Part shown: one piece after another, positions 1 to 8,846 of the stretch
Layout of the letters: each line of letters begins with the position of its first letter
How positions within the stretch are numbered: the stretch's first letter is position 1
From: Ruegeria faecimaris
Lineage (GTDB): Bacteria; Pseudomonadota; Alphaproteobacteria; Rhodobacterales; Rhodobacteraceae
NCBI RefSeq assembly: GCF_900182615.1
Contig: NZ_FXTE01000021.1
Span: forward strand, 1 to 39,855
Length of the DNA: 39,855 bases
Direction: 5' to 3'
Position numbers and translations under genes: made by a program
Notes under the pieces: generated by a model
What the model was told of the DNA's origin: nothing
The model's input: only the letters and a program-made list of their open reading frames with translations
Database searches by the model: none

Positions 1-188
1 GCCGCCCGTCAGCTCCCGAAACCATCATCTCAATGGATCACAGGCCAATGATGCACTAACAATCAAATTGAACCAGTCAGATGAGGCTGCTCAACGGGAT
101 CACTCAAATTCTTTGCGGAGTTGCACTACCGTTTTTTGGGTATTCCCAAGTTAGCAACTGAACATTTTGGTGAATCGAACTGTGACAA

Positions 189-905
189 TTATAAGTTTCG
201 ACTTTGCACCCCGTACTGCGCCTTCAGTTGCTGAACCGATCCGCAATACACGTCCAAATCAACCTCTGGGGCAATACCGAACACTCGCTCGTTCGTAGAA
301 TGCTGCCAAAACTCCCATTGCGGCGCATCCGGTGCGGGTCTGGCTGCGTATTCTGCCAGCCAGACCGGGTAGTTCCCGAAACCCGAGGTCAGCTCGGTCT
401 CCCAGGTGTTCAGATTGGCATATACCATTGGCACCGTTCCGAAAGCCCTATGAACGCTGGTAAGCCATTCCAGCGCGAGGCTTCGATAGGCGGCCCCCTG
501 TGCCGTCGGGACGCCTTCAAGATCGAGTGTAAATGGCAGGTGCAGAAGGCCGGATTTTCCAACCGGGCCTTTCGAAAGAACCGCCTGCACTGCATCGACA
601 AAATTCGTGACCTGTGGCTTGGCCGGGTGGCTGATGTGAAGCAGGTGATAGGCGCCGCACAGGATACCCACCTCATTCGCGCCCAGTACATTTGGCTGAA
701 AATACGCATCCTTGATGCTGACGCTTTCGGTCGCCTTTATCAGCGCAAAAGAAACACCCGAGGCTGCGACTTGCGGCCAGTTGATATCCCGCTGATGATC
801 ACTGACATCTATCCCTTTTGCCTGCGCCTTATCTGGCGCCGCTTTGGGAATCTGACCCGATGGTTTGCGAAACGACCTTACAATTTTGCCCAGCCTACAT
901 GCCAT
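189..905 (-). CDS. GH25-family muramidase (lysozyme)
   Basis: A 238-aa protein with a glycoside hydrolase family 25 fold, predicted to cleave the beta-1,4 bond of peptidoglycan. The N-terminal strand carries GIDVSDHQ (Asp33, Asp36), the central acidic pair is in LDLEG (Asp128, Glu130), and the C-terminal strands read WQHS and VDLDVY, all typical of the family. The first 30 residues are basic and lack a convincing signal peptide, so export would need another route or lysis. It is the last gene of the minus-strand run that starts at 8846 and begins about 20 bp after the collar-protein gene, so it is probably co-transcribed. GH25 enzymes are common in phages and phage-derived particles, which fits the collar-like neighbour. 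The family call is firm; the role in this cluster is inferred. Confidence 0.85.
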   Translation of the reverse strand: MACRLGKIVRSFRKPSGQIPKAAPDKAQAKGIDVSDHQRDINWPQVAASGVSFALIKATESVSIKDAYFQPNVLGANEVGILCGAYHLLHISHPAKPQVTNFVDAVQAVLSKGPVGKSGLLHLPFTLDLEGVPTAQGAAYRSLALEWLTSVHRAFGTVPMVYANLNTWETELTSGFGNYPVWLAEYAARPAPDAPQWEFWQHSTNERVFGIAPEVDLDVYCGSVQQLKAQYGVQSRNL

Positions 906-926
906 CAGATCGGCCTTTTCTATCTG

Positions 927-1565
927 TCATAACACCGCATCCAACCGACATTTGATCAGCCAATAGACCGAGATGTTGATTGCGCGGGTCTCGGTCTCGC
1001 TGGTCAGGGCCGACCCTTTAACGACGTTGCCCGAATTGGATTGGGGTGTGGGGGCGATAACCGGTTCCGGGCCTAACACTCCGTTTGAAACCGTGCTGTC
1101 GCTTTGTTCCAGCACATGTTGGTGTTGCTGGAGCGCAGACAGTTGCAGCGACCCTACCCCGTCATATTTCTGGTTCTTTTTGTCGGTTCGGTACCTCTGG
1201 TCCTGATCCTTATCGACTTTCCCGCCGGGGTCTACGCCGCGCAGAAAATAGCCCTGGTAATCAGGCAGTCGAAACTCTCCGTCCTTGCCTTTACCAAACA
1301 GATATCCGATGGCGGCAAACAATTCCGGATAGGCGGAAATCAACAGAGGTGAGCCGTCGCAAACCTTCCAGCCATAATGTTGCAGATCAGTCGTCCCGCC
1401 CGCTAGCTTTTTGGATTGTCCCAGAAGCTCCCCGGAAAAAGCGATCACCGCGCCAACTGGCATCCCCAATACTCGGCCCGGAGACGGACCCCAGCCTTGT
1501 TGCGGCTCAAGCGGTCCGCCAGGAGCATTTGGTCGGGGCGGGGTCGGAAAGCCTGGCGGTCTCAT
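927..1565 (-). CDS. Phage tail-collar domain protein
   Basis: A 212-aa protein. After a Pro/Gly-rich N-terminus (residues 1-34) comes a tail-collar-like region: MPVGAVIAFSG near residue 35, GWKVCDG near 65-71, and FRLPDYQGYFLRGVD near 98-112. This order is that of the collar domain of short phage tail fibres and microcystin-dependent-protein-like proteins. The His/Gln-rich stretch that follows (QLSALQQHQH) also resembles the C-terminal parts of such fibres. Its start codon overlaps the stop of the large upstream gene by 4 bp (1562-1565), which suggests translational coupling. It probably forms a trimeric surface or receptor-binding element, but no other tail genes are nearby, so assignment to a particle is inference. 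Confidence 0.75.
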   Translation of the reverse strand: MRPPGFPTPPRPNAPGGPLEPQQGWGPSPGRVLGMPVGAVIAFSGELLGQSKKLAGGTTDLQHYGWKVCDGSPLLISAYPELFAAIGYLFGKGKDGEFRLPDYQGYFLRGVDPGGKVDKDQDQRYRTDKKNQKYDGVGSLQLSALQQHQHVLEQSDSTVSNGVLGPEPVIAPTPQSNSGNVVKGSALTSETETRAINISVYWLIKCRLDAVL

Positions 1566-4500
1566 TCTGAATCCGCCTGACCTGGCAGATCACTATCCGC
1601 ACTCAGCATGCACATATGCGTGGGCACCTGAACCGTCCAGGATTGCGCATTGCCTTCATCGTCTTGTGTATGTTCCGATTTAATCCGGGCCACAATCTCG
1701 GCGTCTTCGGGCAAGCAAGGGGCAAGATGGTCTGCATCCGGCCAGATCCGACCGGTGCGCAGGAAATACAGGAAACTGCGCGCGTGCTTTCTGTCGACCG
1801 GTGCCAGAATGCGCACACGGTCAGCGCGCAGAAAATCCCGGAACCGCAGGTCGGGTACGGTCTCGCGCAGGGCAAGATCCGCGGGGTCGCCTGTCAGATC
1901 GCTGACTTCGTCTTCAATATCCATGAATGTGGCGATGTCGGACCACCCGACCGTTTGTTGCAGATAGTGCCGGATACGCGGCTTGGCATAATCCGGGGCC
2001 ACGGCATCTTTCTCGGACCCGCTGAGGGTCAAGATTTGCTCCTGGGCCGCAGACAGGATTTCCGTCGTCACCGCCTTGTTCAGGAACGCAGGGTTCTGAG
2101 CCTCAATCGCAGCCACCTGTTGTTCCAGTTTGCGACGATATCCCTCTAGCTGCCGCGCATACGCTTCCTTGATCAGCCTATAGGTTTCGAATTGCCAATC
2201 GGAATAAGTCTGCGCCGACCGTTGGCACGTCACTTCAAGAGTTGCCGCAAAGAAACCGGTCAATTCGGATTGCAAATGCATTGGTGCAGGATCCGGAACC
2301 GGCATATCCGGCGGAGAGTTGGGCTCGGACGATTGTGTGGCTGCGGTTTGCTTGAGGCTGCACAGAATGGTGAACCCAAGCGGATGGCCTTCATCCGCCG
2401 GAGAGGTTCCGGTTCCGAACCCTTTATCCAGCTGGGCGCTCAGCACCTGCGCGCCCGAGGCTTGGCTGACAGGCAGGCGCAGTGGCTGCGGTGACTTGTC
2501 CGCATGACCGTTTGAACCGGGCGGGGCGGATTTGCCCCCCGCTTGCTGAGGTTGCAGGGCGACCGACCCCACGATGACATGGGTTTCTGCGGGGGTTCCG
2601 ACACTCATCACCGTTGCTGTTGCGTTGATGGGCTCAAAGCCTCTGGGTATCAGAACGGCGCCTTCGGCCACTGGCGTATGGCTTTGCACCGTTTGACTGA
2701 CCACAAGCTTGAATGGCGGGGCCATACGGGTCTCTTCCACGCCGAATTCCTGAAACGCATCAAGGTAAAAGACCTTGCCATCGTCTGTCTTGCCAGCCTC
2801 GTCGGTCAAATCCTGAAACCCGCTTATCCCAAACTCACCTGGAGATTTCGGTGGACGCAGATCAAGCTGCCAGGACCGGCGAATATGCCGGACAAGATTC
2901 TCACCCGGGCTGGGAACCATGATCTCAAAAATCAAAACCTCGCCCAGACTTTTCGTGCGCAAGCGAAAGCTTCTGTTCACCCAACGATAGATGCCGCGGA
3001 TATCCGTGCCGTTCCGCCGATTGTCAAAGCGCGTCACATCCGAGTATTCGGTTTCTTCAACTTCGGATAACTCGCGCGTATGGCGCATTTCGCGTGACAG
3101 GTTTCGCACCGTTTTCTCGACGATGTCGCGAGCAAATTTCAGGTCGTTTTTCGCAAAGCCTCCGGCTGGCTGCTCTTGCACCCACCAATTCCCGGTAACA
3201 CTCATCTTATTGCCATCTGTCGGCATTCCGTACTGGGTGTCGTAAGAGTTGACATGCGTGGTCGAGACATGGTCGGCCAACGTCTTTTGCACCTGGTTGA
3301 TTAGGTCCGAGACCGAGGTATCCTCGTCCCGCCGTGCAATTTTGGTGGTCACATCGGAATGTGCCTCATGGCTTTCGCGGCGCTGCAACCTCCGGTTTCG
3401 CGTCTCGCGCATTTCACCGCGCAGGACATTTTCGATACGCTGCACGTCGCCCAATTCATACCCAAGTGGCTGATACCGGATCGAACGGGCAAGCCCGTAT
3501 GAATAGGCGCGCACCCAGCCGGGCTTTGTCAATTTCAAAGGGATCTGATGATCTGTATCCTTTGCCGCAACCGGCGCAGGCTTTTTCGGCTCGAATATGG
3601 AGCCAGGCAAAACCAGCGTCGCATGCATCCAAGCTTTGATCTGTTGCCCGGTGACCGGATCGGTCATCAAACTGGCCTGCCCTCCTTCGGTTGCAGCCAG
3701 CGCACGGGTTAGAACGTGATGGGTAGTCAACACCTGAATCAGAACTGCAAGTTCGTCTTTTTGCCAACCAGCCAGAAGGTTCAACGCAACGATGCTTTCC
3801 CAGATGCGGACCAGTTCCTTTTGCGCATCCGGTGCATTTGCCAGAACCTTGAATGCGGCCCATCCGCCCAGACGGGCCTTGATCAGATCTGTGATCTGGG
3901 CCAGCGAATATTCCGGCAGCTCTCGCAGAGCCGGCCACAGTTTAGGATATGAGCTGAATGGCGGGCCAAGCGTTTCAATCGAGGAGATGAACCCCTCGGG
4001 TTTGTCCGGTTCGGCCGCAAGCTGAGCCTTGCCGGATTGCCTCGCATCCGATGCCGGATGGGGCGAACTATCCCCACCTGGTGTCTTGTCAGTGTTCGAG
4101 CTTGGATCCACGTAAGTAACCGCCAAAGCCTCCTGCCCTGACCTGTCCCCGGATTTTGAAACAAGGCTTTGCAGGAACACGCTGTTCGCCAGGATCTTTT
4201 GCGGAACCTCCATGAAACCCGCATCCAGCGCGCCCGGCGCTATCGACGGCCAATGTTTCATATAGATGAAGGGGAACAGCTCATCCCAGCGCAGGTTAGC
4301 GCCCTGAGTGACCGGGCTCAGCCCGTCAGAATCCGGGTCATCGCTAAATGAATTGTCACCATCACCACCGTGAGTGTGGCTTGGCTGATCTGGGTCATGC
4401 CCGTCATGTCCACCGGAACCGTTTTGCCCGGTGCCAGAGTTCCCACCATCATCGGCCCCGCCCCCTGCTCCGGAATCGGGCGATGGAATATGGCTTGGCT

Positions 4501-4858
4501 TGCCAAATTCAGACATGAAACCCTGAAAGCGCCAGACACGACCGGTCTCGGGTTCTTGCAGAGCCAAAGCCCCAAGGACCTGCTGAGACAACGGCGTACT
4601 CAACCCGCTTTGCCAGGTCAGGGTACCGGTCAACCGCTCACCGGTTTCGAACAGCACATTCAGCGGCGTTCTTTCCTTGTACCTCAGAACAGGGCCGCGC
4701 ACGGCCTTGCCCGGTGTCTTGGTGAAAAAGAACTGGACGGTCACGAATTCCGGGGGATCGGCACCATGCGGATGGGTTTCGAAATTGGCCACCAACTGGT
4801 TACGCAGATCCTCGAACGGCGCATCCATCCAAATGAGTTTAGGGTCCTGGCTGGTCAT
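1562..4858 (-). CDS. Large uncharacterised multi-segment protein (1098 aa)
   Basis: No function recognised. The N-terminal segment (about 1-120) is followed by a very Gly/Asp/Ser/His-rich linker (about 120-180), then a second globular part. A central region has an LGYELGDVQRIENVLRGE motif (about 466-485), a charged Arg/Glu-rich helical stretch and GIYRWVN (about 620), followed by FEIMVPSPGE (about 644). A Pro/Ser/Gln-rich linker follows around 780-870. A helical, possibly coiled-coil segment at about 890-925 contains YARQLEGYRRKLEQQ. There is no signal peptide or membrane segment. From memory, the ENVLRGE/GIYRWV core resembles a family of large unknown proteins in diverse bacteria, but I cannot name it. 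It starts 5 bp after the preceding gene and overlaps the collar gene, so it is an integral operon member. It may be a structural or scaffold component. Confidence 0.7.
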   Translation of the reverse strand: MTSQDPKLIWMDAPFEDLRNQLVANFETHPHGADPPEFVTVQFFFTKTPGKAVRGPVLRYKERTPLNVLFETGERLTGTLTWQSGLSTPLSQQVLGALALQEPETGRVWRFQGFMSEFGKPSHIPSPDSGAGGGADDGGNSGTGQNGSGGHDGHDPDQPSHTHGGDGDNSFSDDPDSDGLSPVTQGANLRWDELFPFIYMKHWPSIAPGALDAGFMEVPQKILANSVFLQSLVSKSGDRSGQEALAVTYVDPSSNTDKTPGGDSSPHPASDARQSGKAQLAAEPDKPEGFISSIETLGPPFSSYPKLWPALRELPEYSLAQITDLIKARLGGWAAFKVLANAPDAQKELVRIWESIVALNLLAGWQKDELAVLIQVLTTHHVLTRALAATEGGQASLMTDPVTGQQIKAWMHATLVLPGSIFEPKKPAPVAAKDTDHQIPLKLTKPGWVRAYSYGLARSIRYQPLGYELGDVQRIENVLRGEMRETRNRRLQRRESHEAHSDVTTKIARRDEDTSVSDLINQVQKTLADHVSTTHVNSYDTQYGMPTDGNKMSVTGNWWVQEQPAGGFAKNDLKFARDIVEKTVRNLSREMRHTRELSEVEETEYSDVTRFDNRRNGTDIRGIYRWVNRSFRLRTKSLGEVLIFEIMVPSPGENLVRHIRRSWQLDLRPPKSPGEFGISGFQDLTDEAGKTDDGKVFYLDAFQEFGVEETRMAPPFKLVVSQTVQSHTPVAEGAVLIPRGFEPINATATVMSVGTPAETHVIVGSVALQPQQAGGKSAPPGSNGHADKSPQPLRLPVSQASGAQVLSAQLDKGFGTGTSPADEGHPLGFTILCSLKQTAATQSSEPNSPPDMPVPDPAPMHLQSELTGFFAATLEVTCQRSAQTYSDWQFETYRLIKEAYARQLEGYRRKLEQQVAAIEAQNPAFLNKAVTTEILSAAQEQILTLSGSEKDAVAPDYAKPRIRHYLQQTVGWSDIATFMDIEDEVSDLTGDPADLALRETVPDLRFRDFLRADRVRILAPVDRKHARSFLYFLRTGRIWPDADHLAPCLPEDAEIVARIKSEHTQDDEGNAQSWTVQVPTHMCMLSADSDLPGQADSE

Positions 4859-4863
4859 GCCCG

Positions 4864-5544
4864 TTAAGCGTCTTCCACCGCCAACACGACCTCAAGCTCG
4901 CTGATCGCCTGCAGTGAACCCTTGGTCAGCTTGCTGGATTTCAGGCCACTGATTTCCAGACGCTCGATATCCAGTTGCCAGACATCAACACCGGTATGGA
5001 TATTGTCAAAAGGCGCGTGCGGAAAGAATGCCTCGATCTCGGAGTATTCATACAGGTTGTCCTGAATCACGGCCAACATCGCCGCGCGAGCCTCGGCCAA
5101 CACCTCAACCATATAGTCGCGAATGCGGTCCAGATCCGCGTCGGACACTTCGGCGAAATAAACTGCGGATCGCGTGCCATCTTCATCGAAACGGGTCACG
5201 ACTTCGGTCGCCGGGGCGAGCAATATCTCATGCTCACCCTCGATTGAAAAAGGCCCCTTGTCTGCCGCTTCTGGGGGAAGAAACTCGATCAGCGCACCGC
5301 AACAATCAATCAGAATTTGCTGCCCGGCTTCGGCAATAAAATTATCATCCTCCCAAAGCTCAATCGCGATTTCAGGATCAACCTGAGCATATGGCAGAGC
5401 ATAGCGCCCGCCGCCCTGCAGTTTCTGACCTTCGGGGAAAATTCGACCCCCATTTCCGCGCTGGAAAAAGGTCAAGATAGGTCGACGAAACATCAGAAAC
5501 CGACCAGAGCGGGTATGTACGAGTGCATAAACCTGAAAGGCCAT
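4864..5544 (-). CDS. Nudix-like protein without a recognisable catalytic box
   Basis: A 226-aa protein preceded by a strong Shine-Dalgarno sequence (GGAGGAGA). The N-terminal half reads like a Nudix fold: YALVHTRSGRFLMFRRP, then GGRYALPYAQVD, then IAIELWEDDNFIAE. The canonical G-x5-E-x7-REUxEE Nudix box is not preserved: the expected Gly-Gly and REuxEE positions are substituted, so hydrolase activity is doubtful. The C-terminal half (from about residue 110) is acidic and unrecognised. It might be a ligand-binding or structural relative of Nudix enzymes. The call rests on pattern similarity only and could be wrong. It lies 5 bp upstream of the 1098-aa gene and 41 bp downstream of the deaminase-like gene. 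Confidence 0.55.
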   Translation of the reverse strand: MAFQVYALVHTRSGRFLMFRRPILTFFQRGNGGRIFPEGQKLQGGGRYALPYAQVDPEIAIELWEDDNFIAEAGQQILIDCCGALIEFLPPEAADKGPFSIEGEHEILLAPATEVVTRFDEDGTRSAVYFAEVSDADLDRIRDYMVEVLAEARAAMLAVIQDNLYEYSEIEAFFPHAPFDNIHTGVDVWQLDIERLEISGLKSSKLTKGSLQAISELEVVLAVEDA

Positions 5545-5585
5545 GTGTCTTCTCCTCCGATATGTTAATTCGGGCTGTTGGTGAC

Positions 5586-6893
5586 TTAGTCCAAACCCAA
5601 TACGCGACGGACGCGGCTCAGCTCGCGGTCATGAACAGTCAGAGCATCCAGAAACAGAGAGACTGCAACCCGGTTATCCGCAGAATAATGCCCGCCCAGA
5701 ACATGCTCCAGCGCAGCCGGGCAGTGGTCATAGGCATCCGCGATATTGTCGACGCTCAGCGCGCGCATCCCAGTACGCAGAACCTTGTCGCAATAGGCAG
5801 CAAAGCTGGCGTTCAGGTCGTTGATCACGATCCGCTCGGTTTTAGGTGAGGTCGACGGCTTGTACGGCTCGTAAAGTGGCACCCAGCTTTCGGCGCGCCC
5901 CAGATGGGTCGAGGTGGGCGGATAGCCATTGGCGGTCATGAACATCGTACAGCCAAAACACGAGGCCAGCTTGGTGGTACAGTCACCAACCGTAATTTCA
6001 TAAGGCGTGCAATGCGGGCCCAGATGATAGGCCTTGTAGATCGCCTGGATCATACCGTGGGTATAGCCCTTAACGCCTTCGTCCCCGCTTTCATCGACGA
6101 AATTCATACCCTGATCAAAGCGCATAATATTGGTGATCTGGTCCGACCGGTTTGTCGCCCCGTGATCGGGTTCCTCTTCCTTCGGAGCATCCTGCGCCAG
6201 ATCGCCGCCAATGATGCCCCAACCAACGCAGTCATGGTCATCGGTATCGCGACGAACGCGCGGGTTCCACAGGGCAGATTCCTCGGGCGGCAACCACCGA
6301 GGATACCATCCCTCGAAAATATTGTCGTCATGATCGCCCGCATCCAGATCAGGGATATGGAACCGCGCGCTTGGCATCGGACCGACCGGATCGGTGTCGC
6401 CTTCGACATTTCCGTTATCGACAAACCCGGTATAGGCCCCCAGCCCGATATACTGATAAGCGGGATCGCGATCCCTTTGCTTGATCTCATCATATAGCAC
6501 CTGCCCCTTGTCACTGAGGTGGTGTTCGGGGTGGCGGATATCGCCCTCGGTCGGAGGCTCATGCCCGGCCAAACCATAAACCCCAACGATCACAGCGCCG
6601 GTTTTATGATCGACGGCCGTCCCTGCCCTGACCGAATGGCCCTGCATGTCGATTTCCAAAGCGGCCAGCTGTCCGATTTTCTGGGCGGCTTGCTGAAGCT
6701 GATCCCATTCGCGGGACCATTTGTCGGGCCTGGGCATCTCGTCAGAAGGTTCCATTGAAAACTGCACATCGACATTGGCGCGTATCTGTTCGATCGAATG
6801 ACCTACGATGGCGGCGGCAACAATATAGTCCGCCTCAAGCTTGGGATCAGCACCGCCGTCGGTCAGAATTCCGGATGTACGTCTGTAAGCCAT
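5586..6893 (-). CDS. Uncharacterised protein, possibly deaminase-like (435 aa)
   Basis: The ATG at 6893 is preferred because GGAGGAG sits 7 nt upstream; a TTG one codon earlier is possible. No family is confidently recognised. Visible features are a helical N-terminus (about 15-45), a strand-like TAVDHKTGAVIVGVYG (about 93-108), HPEHH (about 122-126), and SCFGC (312-316) followed by HLGRAESWVP (331-340). H-P-E plus C-x-x-C is the zinc ligand pattern of cytidine deaminase-fold enzymes, and the last motif recalls bacterial toxin deaminases. The roughly 190-residue separation of the two motifs is unusually long, so this is a hypothesis. There is no signal peptide. The gene lies in the middle of the eight-gene run. 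Confidence 0.55.
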   Translation of the reverse strand: MAYRRTSGILTDGGADPKLEADYIVAAAIVGHSIEQIRANVDVQFSMEPSDEMPRPDKWSREWDQLQQAAQKIGQLAALEIDMQGHSVRAGTAVDHKTGAVIVGVYGLAGHEPPTEGDIRHPEHHLSDKGQVLYDEIKQRDRDPAYQYIGLGAYTGFVDNGNVEGDTDPVGPMPSARFHIPDLDAGDHDDNIFEGWYPRWLPPEESALWNPRVRRDTDDHDCVGWGIIGGDLAQDAPKEEEPDHGATNRSDQITNIMRFDQGMNFVDESGDEGVKGYTHGMIQAIYKAYHLGPHCTPYEITVGDCTTKLASCFGCTMFMTANGYPPTSTHLGRAESWVPLYEPYKPSTSPKTERIVINDLNASFAAYCDKVLRTGMRALSVDNIADAYDHCPAALEHVLGGHYSADNRVAVSLFLDALTVHDRELSRVRRVLGLD

Positions 6894-6929
6894 CAATTCA
6901 CTCCTCCAAAGTTTCGCCCGCTTGGGGCG

Positions 6930-7523
6930 TCATGAATATTGAATGTCGTAACCAAAAAAATTGATTGGATCGGACTTCGGACCCGGCGTGCCGCCATACA
7001 TGGCGACGCGCATCGCCTGGACATGGTGCAGATCAAAACTGGCCACACCCGGACCTATTTCCCGGCGGTCGATCCGAAAACCCTGCCGCGTTGTCATATC
7101 GGCCGCAAAGTTCAGCCGGTCCGGAGCCCGGAGCACGCATTCTCCCTGCAAAGGCAGGCGGGTTTCGGTCAGGGGAAAGCCGCAGCGCACGACCTGCACC
7201 TTGTGCAACCGATGCCCTTTTGGAACCGTGATGGTCAGGTCAATCCCGTCGCCTTTGCGCCGGGGTTCGATCGTTGCCTCGCCACAGACAACTTTGCGAT
7301 CCACCAGAACATCGGGTGAAATATTGCCCTCGCGGTTGACGAACCTGACCGACAGGGTCAGGTCAATCTGAAAGCTTCGGTACCAGCGATACGGGCATTG
7401 CAGAACAACCTGCCAGGTTAACGGCCTAATGTGCTGGTCGTGATCCAAACAGTCCCAGAACAGGCCAACCCTGCGCACATTGGGGTTTAATGATCGGTTC
7501 TCAAATACGAGTTGGGTTGTCAT
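6930..7523 (-). CDS. Uncharacterised protein (197 aa)
   Basis: No family recognised. The sequence is rich in short strand-like segments (QVVLQCPYRWYRSFQIDLTL, VDRKVVCGEATIEPRR, IDLTITVPKGHRL), suggesting a beta-sandwich. It has no signal peptide or membrane segment. An AGGGTGG Shine-Dalgarno element precedes the ATG at 7523. It sits 23 bp downstream of the Lys-rich gene and about 36 bp upstream of the 435-aa gene, all on the minus strand, so it is probably expressed with them. It may be a structural partner in the cluster, but nothing in the sequence identifies a role. Confidence 0.6.
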   Translation of the reverse strand: MTTQLVFENRSLNPNVRRVGLFWDCLDHDQHIRPLTWQVVLQCPYRWYRSFQIDLTLSVRFVNREGNISPDVLVDRKVVCGEATIEPRRKGDGIDLTITVPKGHRLHKVQVVRCGFPLTETRLPLQGECVLRAPDRLNFAADMTTRQGFRIDRREIGPGVASFDLHHVQAMRVAMYGGTPGPKSDPINFFGYDIQYS

Positions 7524-7546
7524 CGCGCCACCCTGACGAATCTGTG

Positions 7547-8146
7547 TTATGAACTCGACGGCGGCGGCGACAGCCTCATGATAAAACCAAGCTGTTGAAA
7601 CCCCGGCTCCAGGCCGGATTTCAGACGCAACCTCAAGAACTTTCCATCCGGCTCGCCACTGATTTTGACGTGGCCGACCACTGTGAAATCTGTTTTACCC
7701 TTATCGCCCTTGGACGGTGACGCCTTGGCGTCTTTGCTGGGCTTGGGTTTGGCGGGTTTGGGAACCTCAACCCAGCCATCACTGACCGCCAGAGCCTGAA
7801 TTTCGGATGAGACCCCGTCCTTGGAATATGTAAAATCCGTGAAGGTGACGGCCACGTCCTCAAATTTCCCGGCATCGTCCACCTTGTACTGAACCGAAAT
7901 CTGAAGCCCGTTATAGGGGGGCTTGTTGCGCCCGGTCTTATGGAAATCGCCAGATTGCCAAACCTGTTTGATGGGCTTCAAACTGTCTTTCTTGTCCGCG
8001 TCATCCTTGGGTTTCGAATCCGGCTTTTTGGGATTCGCGGGCTTTACCGGCGTCGGGGTATCAGCGGCAGCCTTCTGATCGCTGTCTTCGTCGCCCTCAG
8101 ACCGTTTGCGTTTTAGGGCGATTGTTGTGTCGGCAGTTTTGGTCAT
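7547..8146 (-). CDS. Uncharacterised protein with Lys/Asp/Pro-rich disordered N-terminus (199 aa)
   Basis: The first 65 residues are low complexity and highly charged (KRKRSEGDEDSDQK, then repeated PKKP and KPKDD units), predicted to be disordered. The rest looks beta-rich (NGLQISVQYKVDDAG, VAVTFTDFTY) and is interrupted by another KPAKPKPSKDAKASPSKG linker near residue 135. An AGGAGGTG Shine-Dalgarno element precedes the ATG at 8146, so strong translation is expected. No homologue recognised. The protein could be a linker or surface component. It is the second gene of the run beginning at 8846. Confidence 0.6.
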   Translation of the reverse strand: MTKTADTTIALKRKRSEGDEDSDQKAAADTPTPVKPANPKKPDSKPKDDADKKDSLKPIKQVWQSGDFHKTGRNKPPYNGLQISVQYKVDDAGKFEDVAVTFTDFTYSKDGVSSEIQALAVSDGWVEVPKPAKPKPSKDAKASPSKGDKGKTDFTVVGHVKISGEPDGKFLRLRLKSGLEPGFQQLGFIMRLSPPPSSS

Positions 8147-8219
8147 GACACACCTCCTCTTTCCATAGCTCCGTCAAGCGGTGTGCATCCTGCGGCGCGT
8201 GACTCGCCGCAGGGCGCGT

Positions 8220-8846
8220 TTACGCATTGATGTTTGCCAGCTGGAAATCGAAGGGGGTAGAGTTTTTGCCAGGCCCGCCGCCCGACATCACGATATCAGC
8301 GCTTTGGATGCCGAACAGATTGATCTCGGTGTTGATCTGACTGATGATCGCCGAGTCCATGACCTGGCCCTCTTCGATCTGCGACACCACGCCGATATAG
8401 ATGGTCGGGTGGAACTGAAAGACGCCCTTCTGCCCCGGCGCAAGGTTGGTCTTGGCGGCCAGAAGTTTGCCTTCGCGATAGATATTCGCGTTGATCGATC
8501 CCATGGTCAGATTGTTGCGCAGCTCGACCTCATTCGGCGACGTTGCCGGGGTTTTGGCCAGGCGCAAAATATCTCCGCTGGTGTCTTTGACCATTTCATA
8601 GGCCTGACCGTCATAGGCCGTCATCTGCGGCGTATAGTTCCCATAGCTGTCCGAGGCCGAAACCTGAAACTTCAGCGGGTATTTGAAGGGGTGATAATCC
8701 AGCCGCCCCAGGTTTTTGATGACTTTCCACGCGATAGCGAGTTCGCCGAAATCTTCGGCCACGTTTTGCTGGAAAATAACGATCGATGAATTATTGGCAT
8801 CATCCGAGTGATTGACCAATCTGAGTTGAATATTTTCGGTAACCAA
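8220..8846 (-). CDS. Uncharacterised beta-rich protein, first gene of the cassette (208 aa)
   Basis: A TTG start at 8846 is preceded by an AAGGA element about 9 nt upstream; no good ATG is nearby. The protein reads VTENIQLRLVNHSDD, then NSSIVIFQQNVAEDF, then a series of polar strand-like segments ending in FDFQLANINA. No signal peptide. It resembles small unknown proteins that I recall from assorted bacteria, but I cannot name a family. It is the first gene of the minus-strand run, 73 bp upstream of the Lys-rich gene, and is separated by about 210 bp from the AraC-type regulator gene, which has the same orientation. The operon promoter is therefore probably in 8847-9056. Confidence 0.6.
   Translation of the reverse strand: MVTENIQLRLVNHSDDANNSSIVIFQQNVAEDFGELAIAWKVIKNLGRLDYHPFKYPLKFQVSASDSYGNYTPQMTAYDGQAYEMVKDTSGDILRLAKTPATSPNEVELRNNLTMGSINANIYREGKLLAAKTNLAPGQKGVFQFHPTIYIGVVSQIEEGQVMDSAIISQINTEINLFGIQSADIVMSGGGPGKNSTPFDFQLANINA

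Noticed and set aside
204..932. Long plus-strand frame over the lysozyme gene
   Set aside because: It overlaps the GH25 gene, which has clear catalytic motifs, and itself shows no family features; an antisense shadow.
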